NCBI RefSeq assembly: GCF_014635305.1
Contig: NZ_BMCS01000001.1
Span: 1,984,001-2,048,000, forward strand
Reading direction: 5' to 3'
Source: Williamsia phyllosphaerae
GTDB lineage: Bacteria > Actinomycetota > Actinomycetes > Mycobacteriales > Mycobacteriaceae
DNA: 64,000 nt
A program made the position numbers and the translations under genes. The stretch's first letter is position 1. Every line of letters begins with the position of its first letter. The notes beneath the pieces were generated by a model. The model was not told the DNA's origin. It worked only from the letters and a program-made list of their open reading frames with translations, and made no database searches. Of the stretch, positions 57,628 to 64,000 are shown piece by piece.

Positions 57628-58917
57628 GTGCGGATCGCGCTGCTGTCGTACCGGAGCAAACCCCACTGCGGTGGGCAGGGCGTCTACGTGCGCCATCTCG
57701 CCCGCGAACTCGCGTTGCTCGGCCACGATGTCGAGGTGTTCTCCGGGCAGCCGTACCCGGATCTGGACCAGGAGTCGCTCGATGCCGGTGTGCGTCTGAC
57801 GAAGGTGCCCAGCCTCGATCTGTACGGCGAGCCGAACCCCTTCCGCACCCCGCGCCCGCGCGAGATCCGCGACTGGATCGACGTGCTCGAGGTGCTGACC
57901 ATGTGGACCGCGGGGTTCCCGGAACCGCTGACCTTCAGTCTGCGGATGGCGCGGATCCTCAAGGATCGCGCCGATGACTTCGACGTCGTCCACGACAACC
58001 AGAGCCTGGGCTACGGCCTGCTGGCAATCCAGCGGCGCGGCATGCCGGTGATCACGACGATCCACCACCCGATCACCCGCGACCGCACGCTCGCGGTGAA
58101 GGCGGCCAAGGGCTGGCGCAAGCTGACCGCGATCCGCTGGCACGGTTTCTCCCGCATGCAGGGCAAGGTCGCGCGGCGGATCCCGGAGATCCTGACCGTC
58201 TCACGCAGCAGCGAGGTCGACATCCGCAAGGCGTTCGACATCCCCGCCGGCCGCATCGAGACCATCCCGCTCGGCGTCGACACCGAGGTGTTCCGGCCGT
58301 CGGCCGAGCGGGTGTCCGGCCGCGTCGTGTGCGTGGCCAGCGCCGACGCCCCGCTCAAGGGGGTGTCGTATCTGCTCGAGGCGATCGCGAAGCTCAGCGC
58401 GGAACGGCCCGTGCACCTCGTCCTCGTGTCGAAGCTCAATCCCGAGGGCCCCAGCGCGAAACTCATCGACGAGCTCGCGATCGCCGACCGTGTCGAGGTC
58501 GTCTCCGGGCTGTCCGACGACGAGCTCGGTGAGCTGATCGCGTCGGCCGAGGTGTCGTGCGTCCCGTCGCTGTACGAGGGTTTCTCGCTGCCGGTCATCG
58601 AGGCGATGAGCTGTGGCAACGCGCTCGTCGCGACGACCGCGGGCGCGATTCCCGAGGTCGCGGGCCCCGACGGCGAGGCCGCGCTGCTGGTGCCGCCGAT
58701 GGACTCTGACGCACTCGCCGCCGCCATCGGTCGCGTGCTCGACGATGCCGACCTGCGGGCCCGGCTGGGGGCCGGTGGGCGGGCTCGCGTCGAGTCGCGC
58801 TTCAGCTGGTCGGCGGTCGCGGTGAAGACGGCGGCCCACTACGAACACGTGTTGAATGAGCAGAGCTCGAACTCGAAGAGCTCGAACCACGAAGGAGATA
58901 TCCGTGCTGACCGTTGA
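57628..58917 (+). CDS. GT4-family glycosyltransferase
   Basis: This 429-aa GT-B enzyme starts with RIALLSYRSKPHCGGQGVYV, the acceptor-domain Gly loop. TIPLGVDTEVFRP precedes the donor domain, and the nucleotide-sugar motif is VPSLYEGFSLPVIEAMSCG (E-x7-E). GTG 57628 has AGAAGAGG 6 nt upstream. The C-terminus overlaps the methyltransferase gene by 14 nt. Together with the next two genes it forms a cluster that probably builds or modifies a glycan or glycolipid. The acceptor is unknown. Confidence 0.88.
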   Translation: MRIALLSYRSKPHCGGQGVYVRHLARELALLGHDVEVFSGQPYPDLDQESLDAGVRLTKVPSLDLYGEPNPFRTPRPREIRDWIDVLEVLTMWTAGFPEPLTFSLRMARILKDRADDFDVVHDNQSLGYGLLAIQRRGMPVITTIHHPITRDRTLAVKAAKGWRKLTAIRWHGFSRMQGKVARRIPEILTVSRSSEVDIRKAFDIPAGRIETIPLGVDTEVFRPSAERVSGRVVCVASADAPLKGVSYLLEAIAKLSAERPVHLVLVSKLNPEGPSAKLIDELAIADRVEVVSGLSDDELGELIASAEVSCVPSLYEGFSLPVIEAMSCGNALVATTAGAIPEVAGPDGEAALLVPPMDSDALAAAIGRVLDDADLRARLGAGGRARVESRFSWSAVAVKTAAHYEHVLNEQSSNSKSSNHEGDIRADR

Positions 58918-59617
58918 TTTCGACCGTCTCGGGGTGAACGCCGGGACCAAGGCGATAGACATCGGCGCGGGTCAGGGACGGCATTCCTACGAGATGTTCC
59001 GTCGCGGAGCCGATGTCATCGCCTTCGACCAGTCCGACTCGGACATGGCCGAGGTCTCGGAGATGTTCGACGCCATGATGGCCGAGGAACAGGTGCCCGC
59101 ATCGGCCAAGGCGCGCACCGAGGTCGGCGACGCACTGCATCTCCCGTACGCGGACAACGCATTCGACGTCGTGCTGATGTCGGAGATCCTCGAGCACATC
59201 CCGTCCGACACCGAGGCCATCGCCGAGATGGCCCGCGTGCTCGCGCCCGGCGGTCACGCCGCGGTGACCGTGCCGCGGTACTGGCCGGAGCGGGTCTGCT
59301 GGGCGTTCTCCGACCAGTACCACGCCAACGAGGGTGGGCACGTGCGGATCTACAAGGCCAGCGAACTCGCGGCGAAGGTCTCCGCGGCGGGTCTCGAGGT
59401 GGTCGGGACCGATCACCGCCATGCACTGCACGCACCGTACTGGTGGATCAAATGTGCTGTGGGCGTGGAGAACAACGACAACCCGCTGGTCAAGGCGTAC
59501 CACAAGCTGCTGGTGTGGGACATGATGAGTGCTCCCGCCGCCACGCGGCTCACCGAGCGGGCGCTGAACCCGTTGGTGGGCAAGTCCGTGGTGCTCTACC
59601 TGCGCAAGCCCGCCTGA
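58904..59617 (+). CDS. SAM-dependent methyltransferase
   Basis: This 237-aa class I methyltransferase has AIDIGAGQGRHSYEM (motif I, near residue 17), then GDALHLPYADNAFDVVLMSE and LEHIPSD. GAAGGAGA (58891-58898) lies 5 nt before GTG 58904, so the shorter start is well supported. It is embedded in the glycosyltransferase cluster, so methylation of a sugar or lipid product is the simplest idea. A late insert with Trp/Tyr-rich HAPYWWIKC could bind an acceptor. Confidence 0.87.
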   Translation: MLTVDFDRLGVNAGTKAIDIGAGQGRHSYEMFRRGADVIAFDQSDSDMAEVSEMFDAMMAEEQVPASAKARTEVGDALHLPYADNAFDVVLMSEILEHIPSDTEAIAEMARVLAPGGHAAVTVPRYWPERVCWAFSDQYHANEGGHVRIYKASELAAKVSAAGLEVVGTDHRHALHAPYWWIKCAVGVENNDNPLVKAYHKLLVWDMMSAPAATRLTERALNPLVGKSVVLYLRKPA

Positions 59618-59622
59618 GACGC

Positions 59623-60738
59623 GTGAGGCGGTTGCCGCATGTCCCGGGCGTGCTGACCGAGGACCAGTGCGACAAGACCGGTGCCGCGATCGCGGCGATG
59701 CAGGAACCCACGGGCGCGATGCCCTGGTTCCCCGGCGGTCAGACCGATCCGTGGGATCACGTCGAATCGGCGATGGCGTTGTCGGTCACCGGGCGTTTCC
59801 CGGAGGCCGAGGCGGCCTACGAATGGTCCCGTCGCACACAGCGTCCCGACGGTTCGTGGGCGATCCGCACCGTCGTGGGTACCGTCGCCGACGCCAACAC
59901 CGACGCGAACTTCTGTGCCTATCTCGCGGTGGGGGTCTGGCACCACTACCTGATCACCGGCGACACCCGTTTTCTCCGACGCATGTGGCCGACCGTGTGG
60001 TCGGCCGTCGAGCTGGTGGTGCGATTCCAGGCTCCGGGTGGTCAGATCCGTTGGGGCGGTAAGTATCCGCTACCCACCTCGGGCGTGGCGTACGACCCGT
60101 CCGACGGCGGCGTCTTCGACGCGGCGATGCTGACCGGAAGTGCCAGCATCCATCAGGCGCTCGGTTGCGCCGTCGCGATCGCCGACGAGATGAAGCAGCC
60201 CGCACCCGCCTGGCGGCATGCGCAACTGCGGCTCGGTCATGCGCTGCGCGCCCACACCGACCGGTTCGCCCCACCGTCGGACCACTCGATGGACTGGTAC
60301 TACCCGGTGCTCGGCGGGGCGGTACGCGGCCGCGCGGGCCAGGAACTGATCGCCCGACGGTGGGACGAGTTCGTCGTCGCCGATCTGGGTATCCGGTGCG
60401 TCGATCACCGCCCCTGGGTCACCGGTGCCGAGACGTGTGAGCTCGTGCTGGCCATGAACTGCCTGGGCGACGACGCCGACGCCACGCGGCTGTTCGCCGA
60501 CATGCAGCATCTCCGTGACCCGGACGGGTCCTACTGGACCGGGCTCGTCTTCTCCGACGGCAAGCGGTGGCCGGTGGAGAAGAGCTGCTGGACCTCCGCC
60601 GCGGTCGTCCTGGCCGCGGATGCACTCAGCCGGACCAGCGACGCGAACGGCATCTTCCGAGACGCGGACCCGCTGGTCGACGTCACCGTGCCTGCATCGG
60701 AGGTACCGGGTCTTTCCTGCGACTGCACAAATGCCTAG
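59623..60738 (+). CDS. Alpha-alpha barrel protein (prenyltransferase/cyclase-like)
   Basis: This 371-aa protein contains repeating helical pairs typical of (alpha/alpha)6 barrels: FPEAEAAYEWSRRTQRPDGS, then DANTDANFCAYLAVGVWHHY, and later RDPDGSYWTGLVFSDGKRWP. The QRPDGSW- and DPDGSYW-like motifs recall terpene cyclase/prenyltransferase beta subunits and glycoside hydrolase barrels. It lacks a DxDD cyclase motif as far as I can see. It starts at GTG 59623, 5 nt after the methyltransferase stop. The role in the cluster is unknown; a glycosidase or lyase is as likely as a prenyl enzyme. Confidence 0.7.
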   Translation: MRRLPHVPGVLTEDQCDKTGAAIAAMQEPTGAMPWFPGGQTDPWDHVESAMALSVTGRFPEAEAAYEWSRRTQRPDGSWAIRTVVGTVADANTDANFCAYLAVGVWHHYLITGDTRFLRRMWPTVWSAVELVVRFQAPGGQIRWGGKYPLPTSGVAYDPSDGGVFDAAMLTGSASIHQALGCAVAIADEMKQPAPAWRHAQLRLGHALRAHTDRFAPPSDHSMDWYYPVLGGAVRGRAGQELIARRWDEFVVADLGIRCVDHRPWVTGAETCELVLAMNCLGDDADATRLFADMQHLRDPDGSYWTGLVFSDGKRWPVEKSCWTSAAVVLAADALSRTSDANGIFRDADPLVDVTVPASEVPGLSCDCTNA

Positions 60739-60752
60739 ACTGGTGTCCAGTC
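60738..60752. promoter_or_regulatory. Palindrome and -10 before the LLM gene
   Basis: GACTGG-TGT-CCAGTC is a perfect palindrome with 6-bp arms. It overlaps TAGACT (60736-60741), a possible -10 whose first three bases are the TAG stop of the preceding gene. It may be a TetR-type operator. Confidence 0.4.
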
Positions 60753-60791
60753 AGGCGTCTTGCCTGGTGTGGCAGCGGAGGTCGGCAGGCG

Positions 60792-61640
60792 ATGGATTAC
60801 GGAATCGTGCAGTTCACGAGCGATCGGGGACTGCGTCCCGCGGTGCTGGCGCCGCTGGTGGAGGAGGCGGGATTCGCCGCGTACTTCGTCCCCGAGCACA
60901 GTCACATCCCCACCCGTCGCGACGCGGCGCACCCGCAGACCGGGGATTCCTCGCTGCCGGATGACCGCTACATGCGCACCCTCGACCCGTGGGTGTCGCT
61001 GAGCGCCGCAGCCGCGGTCACCACGCGGATCCGACTCGGCACCGCCGTTGCGTTGCCGGTGCAGTCCGATCCGTTGACGCTGGCGAAGCAGATCGCGACG
61101 CTGGACCATCTGTCCGACGGGCGGGTGACCCTCGGCGTCGGGTTCGGCTGGAACCTCGACGAACTCGGTGACCACAAGGTCCCGCCGAAGCGACGCCGGA
61201 CCATGCTGCGGGAGTACCTGGAGTCGATGCGGGCCCTGTGGTCGGAGGAGGAGGCGTCCTACGACGGCGAGTTCGTGAACTTCGGTCCGTCGTGGGCGTG
61301 GCCCAAGACCACCCAGCAGCCCGGTGTCCCGGTGATCGTCGGCGCGGGCGCCACCGAGAAGAACTTCACCTGGATCGCCAAGAACGCCGACGGCTGGCTC
61401 ACCACCCCTGCCGACACCGAGATCGACGACTCGATTCGTCTGCTGCAGAAGATTTGGGCCGAGCACGGTCGTGAGGGCGCACCGCAGATCGTCGCACTCG
61501 ACGGCAGGCCCGACCCCGAGAAGCTCGCGCGCTGGGAGGGTCTCGGCGTCACCCTGGTGCTCTACGGCGTCCCGGACGACGACATCGACAAGGCCCGCGG
61601 TTACCTGGCGAAGCGGGCGGGTCAGCTCGGGCTGGCGTAG
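60792..61640 (+). CDS. LLM-class F420-dependent oxidoreductase
   Basis: This 282-aa TIM-barrel protein of the luciferase-like monooxygenase family contains EAGFAAYFVPEHSHIP, then ATLDHLSDGRVTLGVGFGWN and GVPVIVGAGATEKNF. This subgroup in mycobacteria uses coenzyme F420. GGAGG lies about 10 nt before ATG 60792. The substrate is unknown. It is not clearly part of the glycosyltransferase cluster, because a promoter and palindrome separate them. Confidence 0.88.
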   Translation: MDYGIVQFTSDRGLRPAVLAPLVEEAGFAAYFVPEHSHIPTRRDAAHPQTGDSSLPDDRYMRTLDPWVSLSAAAAVTTRIRLGTAVALPVQSDPLTLAKQIATLDHLSDGRVTLGVGFGWNLDELGDHKVPPKRRRTMLREYLESMRALWSEEEASYDGEFVNFGPSWAWPKTTQQPGVPVIVGAGATEKNFTWIAKNADGWLTTPADTEIDDSIRLLQKIWAEHGREGAPQIVALDGRPDPEKLARWEGLGVTLVLYGVPDDDIDKARGYLAKRAGQLGLA

Positions 61641-61650
61641 CGCTCATCGA

Positions 61651-63225
61651 TCACGGGGTAGCTGTCGCCTTTCGCACATGGGGTTTGGACACCTTGCCGG
61701 CCGCATTGCGCGGGAGCTCGTCGACGATCACGACCTCGGTGGGGTGCTTGTAGCGCGCCAGCCGCCCGTCGAGAAACTTTCGGAGCTGCGCCACGGTGGG
61801 CGCCTCGGCGTCGGCGGTGGTGGCCACGACGGCGACGACCACCTCACCCCATTTCTCGTCCGGACGGCCGATCACGGCGACCTCGCGTACCGACGGGTGC
61901 GCGGCCACCGCGTTCTCGACCTCGACGCAGTAGATGTTCTCGCCACCGGAGATGATCATGTCCTTGGCCCGGTCGACGACGTAGACGAAGCCCTCGTCGT
62001 CGGCGCGGACGAGGTCGCCCGAGTGGAACCAGCCGCCCGCGAAGGCATCCGCGGTCGCGTCCGGTCGGTTCCAGTAGCCGCTCATGAGATTCGGTCCGCG
62101 GTAAACGATCTCGCCGACCTCGCCCGGTGCGACGTCGTTCATGTCGGGATCGACGATCCGGGCGGCCATGGTCCGGATCACCCGTCCGACCGAACCGATC
62201 TTGCGGTGGGTGTCCTCGCCGGTGAGCGTGCAGGTGACCGGTGACATCTCCGTCTGGCCGAAGACCGCGCAGATGGTGGCCTCCGGGAAGGTGTCGGCCA
62301 TCGCCGCCAGCAGCGTCTGTGAGGCGGGAGCGGCACCCCACCACAGGAACCGCAGGGCGAGATCGCGCGGACGGGAACGCTGTTCGGCGATCACGAGCTG
62401 CCACTGTGCGGGCACCATGAACATCGTGGTGATCCGCTCGGACTCGATGACATCGAGCGTCGCCGCCGGGTCGAACTGACCGATCGGCAGGATGATCGTG
62501 CACACACCGTCGAGCAGGCACGAGGAGATGACGCCCAGCGCGGCGATGTGGAAGACGGGCACCGCTACCGCGGCGACGGCCTCGTGATCGACGACTCCCG
62601 GTGCCACGAGGTTGTGATAGGCCTGCGCCTGCAGGTTGATGTGGGTGAGCACCGCGCCCTTGGGCGCACCGGTGGTGCCCGAGGTGTACATGATCACCGC
62701 CGGCGAGGTCTCCGGCACATCGATGGGCGGGAGGTCGCGATCCTCGGCGACGAGTGCGTCGTAGTCGAGCGCGTCCCCGTCGGCACCGCCGATGCGGACA
62801 CGCAGCTCGGTCGCACCGCCCGGCAGCTCGCCGACCGCGGCGACGACGGGATCGAAGACGGATTCGTGGACGATCGCGCGGGCGCCGGTGTCGGTGACGA
62901 GGTGGGCCACCTCGGGCGGGGCCATCCGGAAGTTCACCGGCACCGCGATGGCGCCGAGTGCGTTGAGTGCGAGGACCGTCTCGAAGAACTCCGGACGGTT
63001 GAGGGTGAGCACCAGGACGCGGTCGCCCATGGACACCCCGCGCGCGTCCAACGCCGCGGCCAGGCGACTTATCCGTCGGTCCAGTTCACGCCATGTCGTG
63101 GCGGTTCCCAGGAAACGCAGCGCCGGCTCGTCCGGTCTCATGATCGCATGCATCCGCACCTGGTTGACCCAGGTGTGTCGTTGGGAGACCAGGGGTTCGA
63201 GGTGCCGGGGGAACGGATCATCCAT
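61651..63225 (-). CDS. Acyl-CoA synthetase (FadD type)
   Basis: This 524-aa AMP-forming ligase has P-loop IMYTSGTTGAPKGAVLTH, then VFGQTEMSPVTC, YVVDRAKDMIISGGENIY and the catalytic Lys in LPRNAAGKVSKPHVRK. The length and motifs match FadD-type fatty-acyl-CoA synthetases. ATG 63225 gives the family N-terminus, and TAGCGT lies 7 nt upstream of it; a longer start at 63288 would run into the upstream hairpin. It stands alone and is convergent with the LLM gene. Confidence 0.88.
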   Translation of the reverse strand: MDDPFPRHLEPLVSQRHTWVNQVRMHAIMRPDEPALRFLGTATTWRELDRRISRLAAALDARGVSMGDRVLVLTLNRPEFFETVLALNALGAIAVPVNFRMAPPEVAHLVTDTGARAIVHESVFDPVVAAVGELPGGATELRVRIGGADGDALDYDALVAEDRDLPPIDVPETSPAVIMYTSGTTGAPKGAVLTHINLQAQAYHNLVAPGVVDHEAVAAVAVPVFHIAALGVISSCLLDGVCTIILPIGQFDPAATLDVIESERITTMFMVPAQWQLVIAEQRSRPRDLALRFLWWGAAPASQTLLAAMADTFPEATICAVFGQTEMSPVTCTLTGEDTHRKIGSVGRVIRTMAARIVDPDMNDVAPGEVGEIVYRGPNLMSGYWNRPDATADAFAGGWFHSGDLVRADDEGFVYVVDRAKDMIISGGENIYCVEVENAVAAHPSVREVAVIGRPDEKWGEVVVAVVATTADAEAPTVAQLRKFLDGRLARYKHPTEVVIVDELPRNAAGKVSKPHVRKATATP

Positions 63226-63232
63226 GCCGCCG

Positions 63233-63238
63233 ACGCTA
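63233..63238 (-). promoter_or_regulatory. -10 TAGCGT of the acyl-CoA synthetase gene
   Basis: On the minus strand TAGCGT ends 7 nt before ATG 63225. Confidence 0.4.
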
Positions 63239-63291
63239 CTGCGGAACCGGTGGGTCGATGTCTGGTTCGACGAAGATCTGCCGCTCACGCG

Positions 63292-63320
63292 GCCGCCTCC
63301 GGCACTATGCCGGAGGTGGC
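63292..63320 (-). terminator. Strong hairpin after the DUF559-type gene
   Basis: GCCGCCTCCGGC (63292-63303) pairs with GCCGGAGGTGGC (63309-63320) around ACTAT, 12 bp with one G-T wobble. It lies 2 nt past the restored stop of the DUF559-type frame, which supports that reading. Confidence 0.7.
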
Positions 63321-63322
63321 GC

Positions 63323-64000
63323 TCAGGACGGACGATCTCCGTCGCGGATGCGGTGCCGCTCGGGCAGGGTCACGCCCCGGATCGCTTCCAGCGACTCCTG
63401 CCATCCGTAGACCACGTCGTCATAGGTGAGTCGGATCTTCAGCCATCCCCGCACCCAGGGCGGCTCGGTCGCGGTGCCGGTCGTTCTGGTAGTCCTCCAG
63501 GCTGGTGTGGTGCATCTTGCTGTCGCACTCGATGAGCAGCTTCCCGACGCGCAGATCGACCTTTCCGACCCCGGCGATGCGCGGCTGCACCACGACGGCG
63601 AAGTTCAGCGCACGAAGTCGCACTCGCACCAGCGATTCCGTTCCCGACTGAGAGTTGCCGTCGCACTTCGACAGCAACTTCTTCCCGCGAGGGCCGAGGC
63701 AGGATGCGATGTCGGCGCCGTGCGCGAGACCGGACTCCAGCACCGAATCGCAGGCCGCGATCCAGTGTTCGTCGGTTATGCAGCGCAGGGCGCACCCGAG
63801 CGCGACGTCGACCGGGTCGACGGCTGTGCGGGTGGGCGGCGGCGTTCCGTCACCGCGGCAGCCATGCGCCATCGACGTGCGCAGAGTCCTGCTGCCCCGC
63901 ACATGGACGCCGCCGTTACCCGGGGCGATCCAGGCGCCGTGGGCACGCTGCGCCGAGACGCAGCCGAGCACCCCGCCGGCACGTACGGCCGTGACCACGG
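63323..64000 (-). pseudogene. Frameshifted DUF559/AbiEi-like protein, 5' part outside the window
   Basis: The frame entering from the right edge encodes an AbiEi-antitoxin-like N-terminal part (GGVLGCVSAQRAHGAW) and then a DUF559 nuclease-like domain: ESLVRVRLRALNF, KVDLRVGKLLIECD and DYQNDRHRDRAALG. There it breaks off at TGA 63420. Shifting by one base at the C-run 63447-63450 (GGGG on the coding strand) restores the expected domain end WLKIRLTYDDVVYGWQESL and runs 40 codons to TGA at 63323-63325. One extra G, or a sequencing error, explains this. The usual catalytic-region residue after LLIE is Asp in CDSK. The gene start is not visible. Confidence 0.72.

Overview
The window reads as chromosomal DNA of a GC-rich, mycolic-acid-type actinobacterium of the Mycobacteriales. 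Gordonia, Rhodococcus and relatives fit best; the exact genus is inference. The evidence is an mce operon with Mce-associated membrane proteins, rpoB-rpoC with Shine-Dalgarno-led TTG starts, an antigen-85-like secreted esterase, DUF3558 lipoproteins, a DUF222/HNH protein, an F420-type luciferase-like oxidoreductase, FprB and a DinB2-type polymerase. I saw no rRNA, tRNA, CRISPR array, insertion sequence or prophage.

Layout. 1-3656: the end of an mce operon (mceE tail, mceF, two Mce-associated membrane proteins). 3657-11556: rpoB leader, rpoB, rpoC and a strong UUCG hairpin. 11565-17367: a 21-nt tandem repeat, a ferredoxin-reductase-like flavoprotein, a split FluG-like pair (amidohydrolase plus glutamine-synthetase-like ligase), a VOC protein and an Ag85-like esterase. 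17368-26261: dinB-uppP, glutamine amidotransferase plus XRE regulator divergent from map, two alpha/beta hydrolases, a renalase-like flavoprotein, SixA and a secreted lipase. 26346-30907: tandem DMT-type membrane proteins, a disulfide oxidoreductase and a GlcD-like oxidase. 30917-33860: a three-gene envelope operon (DUF4190-like, DUF6777-YfaP, beta-lactamase-fold lipoprotein) of visibly lower GC. 34019-39541: DUF5302, an acyl-CoA synthetase and a valine/isobutyrate operon (mmsA, acyl-CoA dehydrogenase, mmsB). 39555-47447: MarR, uracil-DNA glycosylase, HNH, HAD, divergent citrate synthases, an amino-acid permease and a truncated-looking membrane protein. 47479-53738: a second 21-nt repeat cluster, a secreted EEP-fold protein, a translationally coupled tetR-MFS-aldolase-ALO operon and an S4 protein. 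53767-63225: two DUF3558 lipoproteins, an acyl-ACP thioesterase, fprB behind a KstR-like site, a glycosyltransferase-methyltransferase-barrel cluster, an LLM oxidoreductase and an acyl-CoA synthetase. 63323-64000: a frameshifted DUF559-type gene running off the right edge.

Regulation. Rpo genes, dinB, the glycosyltransferase and the methyltransferase carry Shine-Dalgarno sites. At least sixteen other genes have a TANNNT hexamer ending 6-8 nt before the start codon, the signature of leaderless transcription. In several, the TAG stop of the preceding gene forms the first half of that hexamer. Perfect or near-perfect palindromes mark probable operators at the XRE/map, lipase, tetR, citrate synthase and LLM promoters. 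Three intergenic loci share an exact 21-nt period built on a GCCCAAC core. The observations I rank highest are the Gln at the DinB steric-gate position, the 21-nt repeat family, the TAG/-10 overlaps and the lower-GC envelope operon.
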